From Methylophaga thalassica (GTDB lineage Bacteria > Pseudomonadota > Gammaproteobacteria > Nitrosococcales > Methylophagaceae): a stretch of DNA of 64,000 nucleotides. This document shows, piece by piece, positions 18,102-28,249 of the stretch (within the stretch, counting starts at the first letter, position 1; the number at the start of each line of letters is the position of its first letter). The position numbers and the translations under genes are program-made. The stretch is taken from contig NZ_BSND01000013.1 in the NCBI RefSeq assembly GCF_030159795.1, positions 62,001 to 126,000 of the forward strand, in the 5' to 3' direction. The notes beneath the pieces were generated by a model. It saw nothing but the letters and a program-made list of their open reading frames with translations. It did not search any database and was not told where the DNA came from.

Positions 18102-19859
18102 TTACATAGACTCAGGCGCAGAAACACCCATAACAGACAATGCATTTTTAATCACTTGTCTGACTGCAGATACAAGTAATAAACGAGCCTGACTCAATTC
18201 CATATCATCCACAATAAACTGATGTGCATTGTAGTAAGTGTGGAAATCACGAGCTAAATCAGTAAGATAATGTGCCAGTAGATGTGGTGTATGGTTTAAA
18301 GCGGCTGTTTCCAGAATCTCAGGATAACGCGATAACATGCTCATCAACGCTTCTTCATGAGGCTCAGTCAACTTAGCTAAATGTTGTTTTGCCGCTTCTG
18401 CATCCCAGTTGTGTCCACGTTCAGCCAGTTGTCTAAAAACACTGCAGACACGTGCATGGGCATACTGGACGTAATACACCGGATTATCGTTGCTCTGTGA
18501 TTTGGCCAGTTCCAGATCAAAATCCATATGCTGATCAGCACCACGCATTACATAAAAGAAACGCGCTGCATCTTTGCCAACTTCATTGCGTAATTCACGA
18601 AGAGTGACAAACTCACCACTACGAGTAGACATACCCACTTTTTCAGTTCCCCGGTACAGCACAGCAAATTGCACCAGCAAGACATTTAGTTTATCAGCAT
18701 CAAGCTGCATTGACTCCACAGCCGCTTTAACACGCGGGATATAACCATGATGATCAGCACCCCAGATATCAATGATGCGATCAAAGCCACGTTGATATTT
18801 ATTGAGGTGATAAGCAATATCAGAAGCAAAATAGGTGGCCTGACCATTATCACGCACAACAACGCGATCTTTTTCATCACCAAAATCTGTGGATTTAAAC
18901 CACCATGCACCTTTGTCCTGGTAGAGATGACCAGCTTGTTTCAGCATTTCAACAGCTTTATCTACATCACCGGATTCAACTAATGAACGCTCAGAAAACC
19001 ATTCATCATATTCGGTACCAAACTCAGCCAGATCATCACGAATGTCATTGAGGATGGCATTTAAGCCTTTATCAAAAATAATCCGGTAATTGGCTTCGCC
19101 TAATAAGCTTTTGGCTTTATTGGTTAAAGCATCAATGTGCATTTCTTTATCGCCGCCATCAGGTTCATCAGCAGGGATATCCTCAAAAACTTGACTGGCA
19201 GACAGCAAAAATTGATTTCCATACTCCGTTTTTAACTCTGCGGCGATGGTGCGAACATATTCACCTTGATAGCCATTACTTGGGAAGGTAAACACTTCAC
19301 CACATTCATCCAGGTAACGAAGCCAGACACTAGTAGCCAGAATATCCATCTGGCGGCCAGCATCGTTGACATAATATTCACGATGCACATCAAAGCCTGC
19401 AGCAGATAACAGACTACTAACAACAGAACCATAAGCTGCACCACGCCCATGACCGACATGCAAAGGACCTGTTGGGTTAGCTGAGACATATTCAACTTGT
19501 ACTTTTTTACCCTGACCAACATGGCTTAAACCAAACTTTTCACCCAGCTCAAGCACATCTTTTATGACTTGTTGATTCGCCTCAGCAGAAAGGAAAAAAT
19601 TAATGAATCCTGGCCCGGCAATTTCGACGTTTGTGACAAAATCAGTTTCAGGTAATGCTTCGAGAATTTCGGTCGCAATTTGTCGTGGATTCATTTTGGC
19701 TGGTTTTGCCAACATCATCGCAATATTTGAAGCAAAATCACCATGAGATTTATCTTTGGTTCGTTCTATCTGAATCTCAGGTAGATCAAACTCTAAAGCA
19801 TGTTTCTGAGTAAATGAAGATAAAGCCTGACCAAGCAGGTTTTTCAGTTGATTTTTCAA
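18102..19859 (-). CDS. argS: Arginyl-tRNA synthetase
   Basis: Class I aminoacyl-tRNA synthetase charging tRNA-Arg with arginine. The 585 residues fit the family. Features in order: N-terminal tRNA-contacting domain (about 1-90), the HIGH-type motif as [19 protein letters not shown] (about 128-146), the catalytic Rossmann core with [20 protein letters not shown], the KMSKS-equivalent as [15 protein letters not shown], and a C-terminal DALR anticodon-binding domain with [20 protein letters not shown]. It lies between priA upstream and the SPOR gene downstream, all on the minus strand. Confidence 0.97.
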   Translation of the reverse strand: MKNQLKNLLGQALSSFTQKHALEFDLPEIQIERTKDKSHGDFASNIAMMLAKPAKMNPRQIATEILEALPETDFVTNVEIAGPGFINFFLSAEANQQVIKDVLELGEKFGLSHVGQGKKVQVEYVSANPTGPLHVGHGRGAAYGSVVSSLLSAAGFDVHREYYVNDAGRQMDILATSVWLRYLDECGEVFTFPSNGYQGEYVRTIAAELKTEYGNQFLLSASQVFEDIPADEPDGGDKEMHIDALTNKAKSLLGEANYRIIFDKGLNAILNDIRDDLAEFGTEYDEWFSERSLVESGDVDKAVEMLKQAGHLYQDKGAWWFKSTDFGDEKDRVVVRDNGQATYFASDIAYHLNKYQRGFDRIIDIWGADHHGYIPRVKAAVESMQLDADKLNVLLVQFAVLYRGTEKVGMSTRSGEFVTLRELRNEVGKDAARFFYVMRGADQHMDFDLELAKSQSNDNPVYYVQYAHARVCSVFRQLAERGHNWDAEAAKQHLAKLTEPHEEALMSMLSRYPEILETAALNHTPHLLAHYLTDLARDFHTYYNAHQFIVDDMELSQARLLLVSAVRQVIKNALSVMGVSAPESM

Positions 19860-19964
19860 CGTTGATGAACCTTGAATGCAATTTGAATAGTGTCGCGCAT
19901 TTTACCCGATCATCCGCTTGGATTACATCCTTGTTTCGTTATCGTTTTTAGGCGGTAAATATGT

Positions 19965-22148
19965 TTACAAAAGATCGACTGGATCAATATCAATTGACCA
20001 ACGTACTTTTCTTGCCAGTTTATGCCGTGAAATCACACTGATATGTCGATCCAATAACTGATGTAAGGGTTTTCGATGTGCGCTACTCAATAACAATTGC
20101 GCTCTGAACCGCCCTCCCTTTTTTTCCATAATCGCTGGAACCGGTCCCAAAATCAGAACCTCCTCTGACGCATGTTGATGACATTGTGCGCTGAACTCTT
20201 GTAAAAACGCTGTTGCTTGTTCTCTATCAGAAGATTCAGCGCGGATAACCGCCCAATTCGAAACCGGCGGTAATTCCATCTCAATACGTTCTTCCAACAA
20301 GCTTTCTGCTGTTTTCTTATAGCCGTTTTTGATGAGGTTTTTCCAGAAAATATGCGCAGGTTGTTCTGTCTGAATTAATACCTCGCCTGACTTATCTCCA
20401 CGCCCGGCTCTACCTGTGACCTGGGTAATCATTTGTGCCAGATTTTCTGTGGCTCTGAAATCAGCACTATACAAGCCCTGATCAGTATCAAGAACACCGA
20501 CGAGAGTAACATCATGAAAATCATGACCTTTTGCCAGCATTTGTGTTCCCACCAGAATTCGGGCTTCCCCTTGTTTGATATCAGCAATCAGATCTGAAAA
20601 AGCGTTCACTCTCTGGGTAGTATCTCGATCGACCCTAATAATCGGTGTTTCAGGAAAAAGTTTTTGCAAGTGCTGTTCAATTTTTTCCGTGCCAGCACCA
20701 TAACTTTTCAATGACTTTGATTCACATTCAGGACATTCTTCAACTAATCGCTGAATAAAACCACAATGATGACAAAACAAAATATTGCGATGCTGATGAA
20801 CCACCATTCTTGCATCACAATGTTTACATTTAGCCTGCCAGCCACAGTCATGACACATCAAAACGGGGGCATAACCACGTCGGTTGATAAACAAAATAAT
20901 CTGATTACCCGCATCCAGATGTTTTTTGATTGCTTTGAGTAAGACATCGCTAAAGCCATGCTCAGGATTTGCTTGACTGTTATCGACTAAACGTACCGGT
21001 GGTAATTGAGCATTACCTGCTCTTTGTGTTAATTCAAGCAATTGAAAACGTTGTTTTTTTACTTGGTACAAGCTCTCTAGTGACGGTGTCGCACTGCCCA
21101 TGACGATCGGTATATTGTATTTTTGAGCTCTAATCAGAGCGACATTTCTTGCATGATAACGTAAGCCATCTTGCTGTTTATAGGAACTGTCATGCTCTTC
21201 ATCGATGATGATAAGTCCTGGGTTAATCAATGGGGTGAAAACGGCTGAGCGTGTACCGATAATCACATTTGCTAAACCTTGTTTTGCTAATAACCAGGCT
21301 TGTTTTCTTTCTTTATCTGAAACGGCTGAGTTCAGGATGACTATGGTCGTGTTCAGTCTTTTTTTAAATCGTTCAACAAACTGTCCTGTCAGACCAATTT
21401 CTGGAATAAGTATTAATACTTGTTTATTGGTTTTTAACACTCTTTCGGTTAGCTCAATATAAACTTCTGTTTTACCGCTACCGGTTATTCCTTCCAATAA
21501 AAAGGGCTGAAATTCTTCTTTTTTTTGCCAAACGTTTTCTACAATCTGTTGTTGTTGCTGATTCAGTATTAAATCAACATTCAGTTCATTACTTGGAATG
21601 GGTAATTTTGCTTTTTGTTGTTGTGATATCAAGCCTGCTGTTTCAAGCGCTTTGAGAGAACTGCTGACATTCCCTAAATACTGTTTAAACATCGACTGGC
21701 TGATACCGTCAGCATAATCTTCTAGTAAATCCAGACACTGTTGTTGTTTTGAACCCATTTTTTTATCGACAGTTATGTCTGTTCTGAACCACCACGTTTC
21801 TTTATCAAGTTCTGCTGGTTTTCCTGTTCTGAGTAATTTGGGTAAAGCTGTCTGAAAACATTCGCCAAGAGGATGGTGATAATACCGACTTACCCAAAGT
21901 AATGTTTGCATTAATTCATCTGGAATTAATTTCTTGTCATCTAACTTTTCTTCGATCGCTTTTAACTTAGTGATATCTGTATCGCTTTTAACTTCACTCA
22001 GTTTTACAACAATGCCGGTGCAGAGTCGGTTGGCAAAGTTTATTTTTACCCGAGCACCTATTTCCCATTCGGAGATAGGTAAGTCTGAGGTGTAATCAAA
22101 CAATTGTCTGAGAGGACACGGTACGCTAATGTGAAGTATGCAAGTCAT
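19965..22148 (-). CDS. priA: Primosomal replication protein N' / replication-restart helicase PriA
   Basis: DEXH-box 3'-5' helicase that recognises stalled forks and D-loops and reloads the replisome. The 727 residues show the N-terminal 3'-end-binding domain (about 1-110), Walker A as LLEGITGSGKTEVY (about 218-230), the DEEH box IIIDEEHDSSYKQQDG, and eight zinc-binding cysteines in paired CxxC motifs inserted in the helicase core (CHDCGWQAKCKHC, FCHHCG, CPEC). Helicase motif VI follows (QMITQVTGRAGRGDKSG). It is the last leftward gene before a DnaA-box cluster and faces folA across that region. Confidence 0.96.
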   Translation of the reverse strand: MTCILHISVPCPLRQLFDYTSDLPISEWEIGARVKINFANRLCTGIVVKLSEVKSDTDITKLKAIEEKLDDKKLIPDELMQTLLWVSRYYHHPLGECFQTALPKLLRTGKPAELDKETWWFRTDITVDKKMGSKQQQCLDLLEDYADGISQSMFKQYLGNVSSSLKALETAGLISQQQKAKLPIPSNELNVDLILNQQQQQIVENVWQKKEEFQPFLLEGITGSGKTEVYIELTERVLKTNKQVLILIPEIGLTGQFVERFKKRLNTTIVILNSAVSDKERKQAWLLAKQGLANVIIGTRSAVFTPLINPGLIIIDEEHDSSYKQQDGLRYHARNVALIRAQKYNIPIVMGSATPSLESLYQVKKQRFQLLELTQRAGNAQLPPVRLVDNSQANPEHGFSDVLLKAIKKHLDAGNQIILFINRRGYAPVLMCHDCGWQAKCKHCDARMVVHQHRNILFCHHCGFIQRLVEECPECESKSLKSYGAGTEKIEQHLQKLFPETPIIRVDRDTTQRVNAFSDLIADIKQGEARILVGTQMLAKGHDFHDVTLVGVLDTDQGLYSADFRATENLAQMITQVTGRAGRGDKSGEVLIQTEQPAHIFWKNLIKNGYKKTAESLLEERIEMELPPVSNWAVIRAESSDREQATAFLQEFSAQCHQHASEEVLILGPVPAIMEKKGGRFRAQLLLSSAHRKPLHQLLDRHISVISRHKLARKVRWSIDIDPVDLL

Positions 22149-22434
22149 TAATTAAACATAAAGAAAGAAAGATATTTTTTTAGTGATGTTAATGATTTAT
22201 GCCTGTGGATTGTTGGATAGTTCTTATTACAACATATAAATCAGATTGTTATCGATGTTTACACTTGTTGATAACTTTAAAGCTGCGCAGACTAAATCCT
22301 GTGGATAAAAACAGGAGTTATCCACATGGAAAGTTATCCACAGCTTGTGATCGATCTTATAGGGATCTTATACAGCACTTATTATGAGTAAAAATTACGC
22401 CTGTTATTAGGTTAAAAATGTGTTTGGAGAATGA
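22149..22434. other. Candidate replication origin (oriC-like DnaA-box cluster) between priA and folA
   Basis: This 286-base intergenic stretch is the longest gap in the window. It contains three perfect 9-mer DnaA boxes within 43 bases: TGTGGATAA at 22300-22308, TTATCCACA at 22318-22326 and TTATCCACA at 22334-22342. A weaker box, TGTGGATTG, is at 22204-22212. Next to them, on the folA side, are three GATC sites (22349, 22353, 22364) and a direct repeat GATCTTATA (22353-22361 and 22364-22372). This resembles the GATC-headed 13-mers in the unwinding region of the E. coli origin. The flanks are AT-rich. It could instead be a DnaA-titrating or DnaA-regulated promoter region for folA or priA. Confidence 0.55.
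22300..22342. promoter_or_regulatory. Three perfect DnaA boxes
   Basis: One box on the minus strand (22300-22308) and two on the plus strand (22318-22326, 22334-22342), each identical to the TTATCCACA consensus. The two plus-strand boxes are 16 bases apart, start to start. DnaA binding here is very likely; whether it starts replication is inferred. Confidence 0.8.
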
Positions 22435-22932
22435 ATGAAAATAGCAATGATTGTGGCGATGGATGAACAAGGTGTGATTGGCAAAGACAATGATTTGCCA
22501 TGGAAAATTTCTGCCGATTTACAGTTTTTTAAACGAACCACCATGGGTAAACCCATTATCATGGGAAGAAACACACATGAATCAATTGGTAGACCACTAC
22601 CGGGTCGAAGAAACGTCGTTGTGACGTCACAAGATGATTATATTGCTGACGGTTGTGATGTTGTTCATTCATTGGAGCAGGCATTTTCTTTGTGTGAAAA
22701 TGCTGAAGAAGTGATGATTATGGGAGGAGCATCGCTCTATAAACAATGTTTTCCACTATGTGACAAACTCTATATCACACAAGTCCACACCACCATTGAT
22801 GGTGGTGATACCTGGTTTCCTGACTGGGATCGTTCTGATTGGAAACTGGTGAGTTCAGAAGACCATAAAGCCGATGAAAAGAATCAGTATGATTATAGCT
22901 TTATGCTATTTCAGAAGATTCAGAACAGATGA
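22435..22932 (+). CDS. folA: Dihydrofolate reductase, type I
   Basis: NADPH-dependent reduction of dihydrofolate to tetrahydrofolate. The 165 residues carry the type I signature: GVIGKDNDLPWKISADLQFF (about 14-33) with the Met20-loop Trp and active-site Asp, KPIIMGRNTHESIGRPLPGR for NADPH binding (about 38-57), and EVMIMGGASLYKQCFPLCDK near residue 100. GGAGA lies five bases before the ATG. It is transcribed away from the DnaA-box cluster, and its 3' end overlaps the convergent TIGR02647-type gene by 32 bases. Confidence 0.96.
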   Translation: MKIAMIVAMDEQGVIGKDNDLPWKISADLQFFKRTTMGKPIIMGRNTHESIGRPLPGRRNVVVTSQDDYIADGCDVVHSLEQAFSLCENAEEVMIMGGASLYKQCFPLCDKLYITQVHTTIDGGDTWFPDWDRSDWKLVSSEDHKADEKNQYDYSFMLFQKIQNR

Positions 22933-23152
22933 TTTGTAATGCGTGCTGTAAGTGTTCTGCAGCTTCGTAGCCTAAATCAGTGAGATAACCCCCATCATGT
23001 TGGCTGATGAGTCCTTTTTTATATAAATTTTCAGTGGCATCGATCATTTCTTGTCTGGCGTTGTGATGAACTTTAATGCCTGCTTGAGTGCTGTTTAACG
23101 GGAATTGAAGTAATACTTCGATTTCTTCTATTAGATATTGTTTGATTGTCAT
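22901..23152 (-). CDS. TIGR02647-type small conserved protein
   Basis: Protein of 83 residues that I recognise as similar to the gammaproteobacterial TIGR02647 family: an N-terminal EEIEVLLQFPLNSTQAGIKV, a central HHNARQEMIDATENLYKKGL, and the winged-helix-like QHDGGYLTDLGYEAAEHLQ. The second half resembles the recognition and wing part of a small winged helix, so nucleic-acid binding is possible but unproven. Its stop codon lies inside the 3' end of folA on the opposite strand (32-base overlap). An ATG preceded by GCTCAGATC gives a modest ribosome-binding site. Confidence 0.7.
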   Translation of the reverse strand: MTIKQYLIEEIEVLLQFPLNSTQAGIKVHHNARQEMIDATENLYKKGLISQHDGGYLTDLGYEAAEHLQHALQIICSESSEIA

Positions 23153-23319
23153 GATCTGAGCCTTTTGCTGTTTTTATGGATTTAAAATAGCATAAAGGGT
23201 GAAATTCATTTAGGTATTTGTGAAATATATCGGAATATTTTCTTTTGTATAGAAATATGATGGACTTAGCTAGAATCTAGCCGTTATATAACAATAAAGA
23301 CAGTAAGGGAGAAACAACA

Positions 23320-23664
23320 ATGGCTGCTCCAGTAATTACCGATAACCCACTTTACCAATTACTACGTGATGGTAAGGTTCAAGAATTTAACCAACGAGTT
23401 GCTGCCGGTGAGCAGGTAGATTTAAGGGGATGCGATTTTAGGCACTTAACCTTAGTTGGTTTGCTAGCAAAAGGTCTGGACTTTTCAAATAGCTATTTTC
23501 GTCAAGCAGATTTGAGGGGGATAGACTTTACTGAATGTGTCAGCATGGAAGGTGCGAGCATTCATGGTGCAAAAATTTCCGGGGTCTATTTTCCTAAACA
23601 ATTTGAAGCCGAGGAAATTTTACTTTCTTTACAACATGGAACACGAATGCGTTACAAGGCTTAG
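23320..23664 (+). CDS. Pentapeptide-repeat protein
   Basis: Small cytoplasmic protein of 114 residues. The central part (about 36-95) contains pentapeptide repeats of the A(D/N)LxX type forming a short right-handed quadrilateral beta-helix: [48 protein letters not shown]. The N-terminus ([20 protein letters not shown]) is helical. Homologues of this length occur in many gammaproteobacteria without known function; it is far shorter than Qnr-type gyrase protectors. GGGAGAAACAAC precedes the ATG. The stop codon overlaps the convergent tatC stop by four bases. Confidence 0.85.
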   Translation: MAAPVITDNPLYQLLRDGKVQEFNQRVAAGEQVDLRGCDFRHLTLVGLLAKGLDFSNSYFRQADLRGIDFTECVSMEGASIHGAKISGVYFPKQFEAEEILLSLQHGTRMRYKA

Positions 23665-24392
23665 ATTTCTTGCTGTTTTTTTGGTAAAAACCGTGCGCTG
23701 AATAATCCCATCTCAAATAATAGCCAAATGGGAACAGCAAGCAAGGTCTGTGAAATTACATCCGGGGGCGTGAGTAACATACCCACTACAAACGCCCCCA
23801 CGATGATGTAAGGCCGTTTTTCTTTCAAGGCCTCCACCGTTGTCGCTTGAGTCCAGATAAGCAAGACAGTGGCAATAGGGACCTCAAAGGCCAAACCAAA
23901 GGCAAAAAATAGTTTTAAAACAAAATCCAGATAACTACTGATATCTGTCATCACTGCTACGCCTTCAGGAGCAGCTTGCGTCAAAAAAGCAAAGATCAGT
24001 GGAAATACCGCGTAATAAGCGAAAATAATTCCTAAGAAAAATAAAATGGTGCTGGCAAACAGCAGTGGGAATACCAGCTTTTTTTCATGTGAATATAAGC
24101 CTGGTGCAACAAAGGCCCACAGTTGATATAACAAAACTGGAACAGCCAACAGAATGGAGATGCTCAGCGTCAGTTTAAAGGGGGTCAAAAACGGGGAAGC
24201 GACCTCGGTCGCAATCATGGTGCTGCTCTCTGGTAACTGCTTTAAGAGCGGTTCGGATAAAAAGTGGTAAAGGTCATTAGAAAAAGGCAGTAAACATAGA
24301 GCGATGACCAGTACAACTAACACGCCTTTTAGCAAACGATCCCTAAGTTCAACCAGATGTGATATCAATGGTTGTTGATCGTTATTATCCAT
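23661..24392 (-). CDS. tatC: Sec-independent protein translocase TatC
   Basis: Multi-spanning receptor subunit of the twin-arginine translocase, which exports folded (often cofactor-bearing) proteins. The 243 residues start with the conserved [18 protein letters not shown]. Six membrane segments are evident, with the family motifs [17 protein letters not shown] (about 90-106), FAYYAVFP and [18 protein letters not shown]. The start overlaps tatB by eight bases. It is the last gene of the his-hit-tat transcript and ends against the pentapeptide gene. Confidence 0.96.
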   Translation of the reverse strand: MDNNDQQPLISHLVELRDRLLKGVLVVLVIALCLLPFSNDLYHFLSEPLLKQLPESSTMIATEVASPFLTPFKLTLSISILLAVPVLLYQLWAFVAPGLYSHEKKLVFPLLFASTILFFLGIIFAYYAVFPLIFAFLTQAAPEGVAVMTDISSYLDFVLKLFFAFGLAFEVPIATVLLIWTQATTVEALKEKRPYIIVGAFVVGMLLTPPDVISQTLLAVPIWLLFEMGLFSARFLPKKQQEI

Positions 24393-24687
24393 CTTTTTTA
24401 TCTGTCTCTTCGGTGTTTTCTGTTTTTTTCTGGCTTTCTAAGCTTTCATCAATGTGAATTGTTTGATTCATATCAGACATGGTTTGATTGGTTTTATTCA
24501 GAGCATCTTTAAGCTCTTGTGCCCGAAGCTCTCTTGAAATATCGGTTTTTATGGCGTGCAAAGAAGCCTGGGCTCGCCCTATCCATAATCCTGTCACTCT
24601 GATGAGTTTAGGCAGCCTTTCCGGGCCGACAACAATCAGTGCCACAAGAGCAATAACCAAGATTTCCCAGAATCCAATATCAAACAT
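24385..24687 (-). CDS. tatB: Sec-independent protein translocase TatB
   Basis: Single-span Tat component that pairs with TatC in signal-peptide recognition. The 100 residues contain an N-terminal membrane helix (about 5-22, [20 protein letters not shown]) with the GPERLP hinge that marks TatB. An amphipathic helix follows ([19 protein letters not shown]), then an acidic and Lys-rich tail that ends ETDKKDG. It sits between tatA (20-base gap) and tatC (8-base overlap). Confidence 0.95.
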   Translation of the reverse strand: MFDIGFWEILVIALVALIVVGPERLPKLIRVTGLWIGRAQASLHAIKTDISRELRAQELKDALNKTNQTMSDMNQTIHIDESLESQKKTENTEETDKKDG

Positions 24688-24707
24688 GGCTAATACGCCG
24701 ATTTAGC

Positions 24708-24947
24708 TTAGTGAGATGTTTTATCTTTACTATCGCTTTTCTGTGATGACTCATGCGTATCATGGTGCTGAATTGAATCATGTTCACCTTTCTCGATGTC
24801 ATCTTTGCCATCTTGCACTGAGTCTTTGAAGTTTTTTATGGCACTGCCTAAATCTCCACCCAAAGAGCGTAATTTTTTTGTGCCAAATAATAAAATCACA
24901 ATGGCTAAAACAATCAGTAACTGCCAAATGCTAATACCACCTAACAT
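24708..24947 (-). CDS. tatA: Sec-independent protein translocase TatA
   Basis: Pore-forming subunit of the twin-arginine translocase, 79 residues. The short membrane helix ([19 protein letters not shown]) is followed by the [14 protein letters not shown] hinge and the amphipathic helix [20 protein letters not shown], then a charged His/Ser/Lys tail. The order tatA-tatB-tatC is standard. Nine bases separate it from the upstream HIT gene. Confidence 0.95.
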   Translation of the reverse strand: MLGGISIWQLLIVLAIVILLFGTKKLRSLGGDLGSAIKNFKDSVQDGKDDIEKGEHDSIQHHDTHESSQKSDSKDKTSH

Positions 24948-24956
24948 GGTTATCTC

Positions 24957-25298
24957 CTAGTTAAATCCTGGCATTTTATCGCCGCCAAGGATGTGAATGT
25001 GCAGATGATCAACTTCCTGACCGCCACCCGGTCCGGTATTGATGATAGTTCTAAAGCCATTATCCAAACCTTGACTCTCTGCAATTTTAGGCAGACTGAG
25101 CATCATATGAGCAAGAAGTGAAGCGTGTTGCTGATTAGCGTGATCCAGTCTCGCAATATGCTGTTTTGGGATAACTAACAGATGGACCGACGCTTTTGGG
25201 TTGATATCTTTAAAGACATAAATCAGCTCATCTTCAAAGATCCGGCTTGAAGGTATTTCACCTGCGATAATTTTGCAGAATATACAATCACTCATCAT
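24957..25298 (-). CDS. HIT-family nucleotide hydrolase (HinT-like)
   Basis: Histidine-triad protein of 113 residues, predicted to hydrolyse adenosine phosphoramidates or related aminoacyl-adenylates. The N-terminal zinc-type motif [14 protein letters not shown] and the catalytic histidine triad HLHIHILGG near the C-terminus are both intact. The [18 protein letters not shown] segment forms the central strand. It overlaps hisE by four bases and precedes tatA by nine, a placement seen in several Proteobacteria where phosphoribosyl-ATP genes neighbour tat. Confidence 0.93.
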   Translation of the reverse strand: MMSDCIFCKIIAGEIPSSRIFEDELIYVFKDINPKASVHLLVIPKQHIARLDHANQQHASLLAHMMLSLPKIAESQGLDNGFRTIINTGPGGGQEVDHLHIHILGGDKMPGFN

Positions 25299-25612
25299 TT
25301 ACTCCGGTTAGCCTTTTCTTCCAGGCCTGAGAGGCCAAAACGTCTTGCAAGTTCGTCTAGCACCGCTTGAGTATCGATATCATTATGTGCCAGTAAAACA
25401 AGACTATGAAACCATAAGTCGGCAGTTTCATAGATGATTTCATCTTTGTTTCCACCTTTACCTGCGATAACGGTTTCTACCGCTTCCTCACCTAATTTTT
25501 TCAGGATTTTATCAGTGCCAGCAGCATAGAGACTAGCGACATAAGAACTGTCTGCATCTGCTGTTTTACGTTCAATAAGAACTTCACTCAGTTGTTTGAT
25601 TATATCGCTCAT
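25295..25612 (-). CDS. hisE: Phosphoribosyl-ATP pyrophosphatase
   Basis: Second step of histidine biosynthesis: removes pyrophosphate from phosphoribosyl-ATP. The 105 residues carry the MazG-like all-alpha fold with [20 protein letters not shown], whose acidic residues bind magnesium, and [20 protein letters not shown]. It is encoded separately from hisI, as in Pseudomonas rather than the fused enteric HisIE. It overlaps both neighbours by four bases, hisI upstream and the HIT gene downstream. Confidence 0.95.
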   Translation of the reverse strand: MSDIIKQLSEVLIERKTADADSSYVASLYAAGTDKILKKLGEEAVETVIAGKGGNKDEIIYETADLWFHSLVLLAHNDIDTQAVLDELARRFGLSGLEEKANRSK

Positions 25613-25992
25613 GAATAGATATCTTTGGGATCTTTTAACACAGGCTCAACAGCTTGCCATTGACCCTCTTGAAGCTTATTAAAGAAACAGTGATGACGGC
25701 CTGTATGACAGGCTATTCCGCCTTTTTGAATCACTTCAAGCAAGATGGCATCGTTATCACAATCCATTCTTATGGATTTAACGAGTTGTTGATGCCCTGA
25801 CTGTTCCCCTTTATGCCATAACTTTTGTCGGGAACGAGACCAGTAAACAGCATGCCCTTTTTCTGCGGTCAGTTGTAAAGCGTCTTTGTTCATCCAGGCT
25901 AAAGTAAGTATTTGCTTGCTTTCAAACTCTTGTGTAATAACAGGAACAAGTCCATCGCTATTCCATTTTACTTGTTCTATCCAAGCTGTCAT
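25609..25992 (-). CDS. hisI: Phosphoribosyl-AMP cyclohydrolase
   Basis: Third step of histidine biosynthesis, opening the adenine ring of phosphoribosyl-AMP. The 127 residues include [27 protein letters not shown] (seen in two parts), the metal-binding [10 protein letters not shown], and the zinc site [15 protein letters not shown]. It is a stand-alone enzyme. It directly abuts hisF (no gap) and overlaps hisE by four bases. Confidence 0.95.
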   Translation of the reverse strand: MTAWIEQVKWNSDGLVPVITQEFESKQILTLAWMNKDALQLTAEKGHAVYWSRSRQKLWHKGEQSGHQQLVKSIRMDCDNDAILLEVIQKGGIACHTGRHHCFFNKLQEGQWQAVEPVLKDPKDIYS

Positions 25993-26766
25993 TTACAGTC
26001 TCACCTCAATACCCTGCGCTGCCATTTGTTGTTTTGCCTCTTCAACAGTGTGTTCACCAAAGTGGAAGATACTTGCTGCTAAGACAGCATCGGCATGGCC
26101 AAGTTTTATACCATCGGTTAAATCCTGAAGTTTGCCAACACCACCTGACGCAATAACAGGAACGTTCACCGCATCGCTGACTGCTCGTGTCAGTGCCAGG
26201 TCAAACCCTGATTTGGTGCCGTCTTTATCCATACTGGTTAGCAAGATTTCTCCAGCACCATAGTCGACCATTTTTTTAGCCCACTCAACAGCATCAATCC
26301 CTGTAGGTTTACGACCACCGTGGGTAAAAATTTCCCATTTATCAGTTTCGTTTTCAGCAGAGACTTTTTTAGCATCGATCGCTACCACAATACATTGTGA
26401 GCCGAATTTTTCTGCCGCTTCGCGAACAAATTCAGGATTATTAACTGCAGCAGAGTTGATGCCCACTTTATCGGCACCGGCATTCAGCATTCGGCGAATA
26501 TCTTCAACCGTTCTTATTCCTCCACCAACAGTTAATGGAATAAACACCTGACTGGCTACAGCTTCAACAACATGGACCATTGTGTCACGTTCAGCATGTG
26601 TGGCTGTGATATCGAGAAAAGTGATTTCATCAGCGCCTTGTTGGTCGTAACGTTTAGCAACCTCAATTGGATCGCCGGCATCTCTGATATCAACAAACTG
26701 GACGCCTTTAACGACACGTCCACCATCAACATCAAGACAAGGAATAATGCGTTTCGCGAGAGCCAT
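25993..26766 (-). CDS. hisF: Imidazole glycerol phosphate synthase, cyclase subunit
   Basis: Cyclase half of the HisH-HisF synthase: uses ammonia from HisH to form imidazole glycerol phosphate and AICAR. The 257-residue (beta-alpha)8 barrel has the catalytic Asp in [15 protein letters not shown] (D11) and a second in [15 protein letters not shown], with phosphate-binding [14 protein letters not shown] and [12 protein letters not shown]. It is separated from hisA by eight bases in the same operon. Confidence 0.97.
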   Translation of the reverse strand: MALAKRIIPCLDVDGGRVVKGVQFVDIRDAGDPIEVAKRYDQQGADEITFLDITATHAERDTMVHVVEAVASQVFIPLTVGGGIRTVEDIRRMLNAGADKVGINSAAVNNPEFVREAAEKFGSQCIVVAIDAKKVSAENETDKWEIFTHGGRKPTGIDAVEWAKKMVDYGAGEILLTSMDKDGTKSGFDLALTRAVSDAVNVPVIASGGVGKLQDLTDGIKLGHADAVLAASIFHFGEHTVEEAKQQMAAQGIEVRL

Positions 26767-26774
26767 GGTTAGCT

Positions 26775-27524
26775 TTAAAACTCCAACGGCGGGTTTAATT
26801 TATCAGCCAGTTCCTGACCTTTTTTCAGGTCGATACTGCCTTCATAAATTGAGCGGCCTAAAATAGCCCCCATCACACCCTCGTCTTCACAAGCGCACAA
26901 AGATTCAATATCTTCATAGGAGCTGACGCCACCTGATGCGATAACGGGGATTTGAATTGCCCGAGCTAAGTTTCGAGTAGATTCAAGATTAAAGCCCTGC
27001 ATCATGCCATCGCGGCTGATATCTGTGTAAATAATGGCTTCAACACCGTCTTGCTCGAATTGCTGGGCAATGTCGACGACATCATGATTGGATAATTTCG
27101 ACCAGCCATCAATGGCGACTTTCCCGTCTTTAGCGTCGAGACCAACGATGATATGACCTGGAAATTCGGCACATACATCACCCACAAAATGCGGCGCATT
27201 GATCGCCTTGGTTCCCAGAATGACGTAGCGAACACCGGCGTGAAGATATGTTTCTATCGTTTCTTCATCACGAATGCCACCCCCAACTTGTACATCTAGC
27301 TCAGGAAATGTTTTGCAAACTTCATGGATAACTTCAGCATTAACCGGGTTACCAGCAAAAGCACCGTCTAAATCTACCATATGAAGTCTTTTGGCTCCCG
27401 CTTCTACCCATTTACGGGCAACGGCAACAGGATCTTCTGAAAACACGGTGTTATCTTCCATTCGCCCCTGACGCAAGCGCACGCAGTGACCTTGTTTGAG
27501 ATCAATGGCAGGGATTAACAACAT
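26775..27524 (-). CDS. hisA: ProFAR isomerase
   Basis: Isomerises phosphoribosylformimino-AICAR ribonucleotide to its ribulosyl form (histidine pathway). The 249-residue (beta-alpha)8 barrel is a close structural relative of HisF. Visible are [17 protein letters not shown] at the N-terminus with the catalytic Asp, [17 protein letters not shown], the second catalytic Asp in [15 protein letters not shown], and [15 protein letters not shown]. It lies between hisH (26 bases) and hisF (8 bases). Confidence 0.97.
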   Translation of the reverse strand: MLLIPAIDLKQGHCVRLRQGRMEDNTVFSEDPVAVARKWVEAGAKRLHMVDLDGAFAGNPVNAEVIHEVCKTFPELDVQVGGGIRDEETIETYLHAGVRYVILGTKAINAPHFVGDVCAEFPGHIIVGLDAKDGKVAIDGWSKLSNHDVVDIAQQFEQDGVEAIIYTDISRDGMMQGFNLESTRNLARAIQIPVIASGGVSSYEDIESLCACEDEGVMGAILGRSIYEGSIDLKKGQELADKLNPPLEF

Positions 27525-27550
27525 AATCTTACTCCGTTTGTTGATGTTGA

Positions 27551-28195
27551 TTAGGACGACTGACCGTCCCAGTTTACAAAGTTTTCTAATAACTGCAGTC
27601 CGGCTCGCTGACTTTTTTCAGGGTGAAATTGGGCTGCAAAGATATTGTCTTTATACAGTGCGGCGGCAAAATCATCAGGATAGGCAGATGTGCCAGCGAT
27701 AACACGTTTGTCTTCTGGAACAGCATAAAAACTGTGTACAAAATAAAACCGACTGTTTTGCTCTATGCCTTTCCACAACGGGTGTGGGCAGGTTTGATGA
27801 ACCTGGTTCCATCCCATGTGTGGGACTTTGAGTTTTTCGCCATCAGCATTTTTAGCAGGCTGAAATAATTTGACTTCGCCAGTGAAAATATCAAGTGTAT
27901 TGACGCCATTATTTTCTTCACTATGAGTCAATAAGGCCTGCATCCCCAAGCATATTCCAAGAAAAGGCTTTTCCTGAGCAGCTTGTTTGATAACGTGTTC
28001 CAGTTCCAGATGTTTTAGTTCTGCCATACAATCACGTATTGCTCCAACGCCTGGAAATAAAACATGGCTGGCAGAAAGAATGGTTTGAGGATCTGACGTA
28101 ACAACAACAGAGGCATTATTGGAAACTGCTTCCAGTGCTTTTGAGACAGAGCGTAAATTACCCATGCCGTAGTCAATCACTGCTATGCGATGCAT
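27551..28195 (-). CDS. hisH: Imidazole glycerol phosphate synthase, glutaminase subunit
   Basis: Class I glutamine amidotransferase that supplies ammonia to HisF. The 214 residues contain the nucleophilic Cys in [13 protein letters not shown], the strand motif [15 protein letters not shown] and the His-Glu pair in [16 protein letters not shown]. The N-terminus [20 protein letters not shown] is characteristic. It follows hisB by 54 bases and precedes hisA by 26. Confidence 0.97.
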   Translation of the reverse strand: MHRIAVIDYGMGNLRSVSKALEAVSNNASVVVTSDPQTILSASHVLFPGVGAIRDCMAELKHLELEHVIKQAAQEKPFLGICLGMQALLTHSEENNGVNTLDIFTGEVKLFQPAKNADGEKLKVPHMGWNQVHQTCPHPLWKGIEQNSRFYFVHSFYAVPEDKRVIAGTSAYPDDFAAALYKDNIFAAQFHPEKSQRAGLQLLENFVNWDGQSS

Positions 28196-28249
28196 GTTAA
28201 ACCTGTTTATTTACTTAATAATTTATGGCTAATAATTCTTTTAAAAAGA

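Noticed and set aside
22199-22387. Open frame of 62 codons across the priA-folA gap
   Set aside because: It runs through the DnaA boxes, has no ribosome-binding site and no recognisable protein features.
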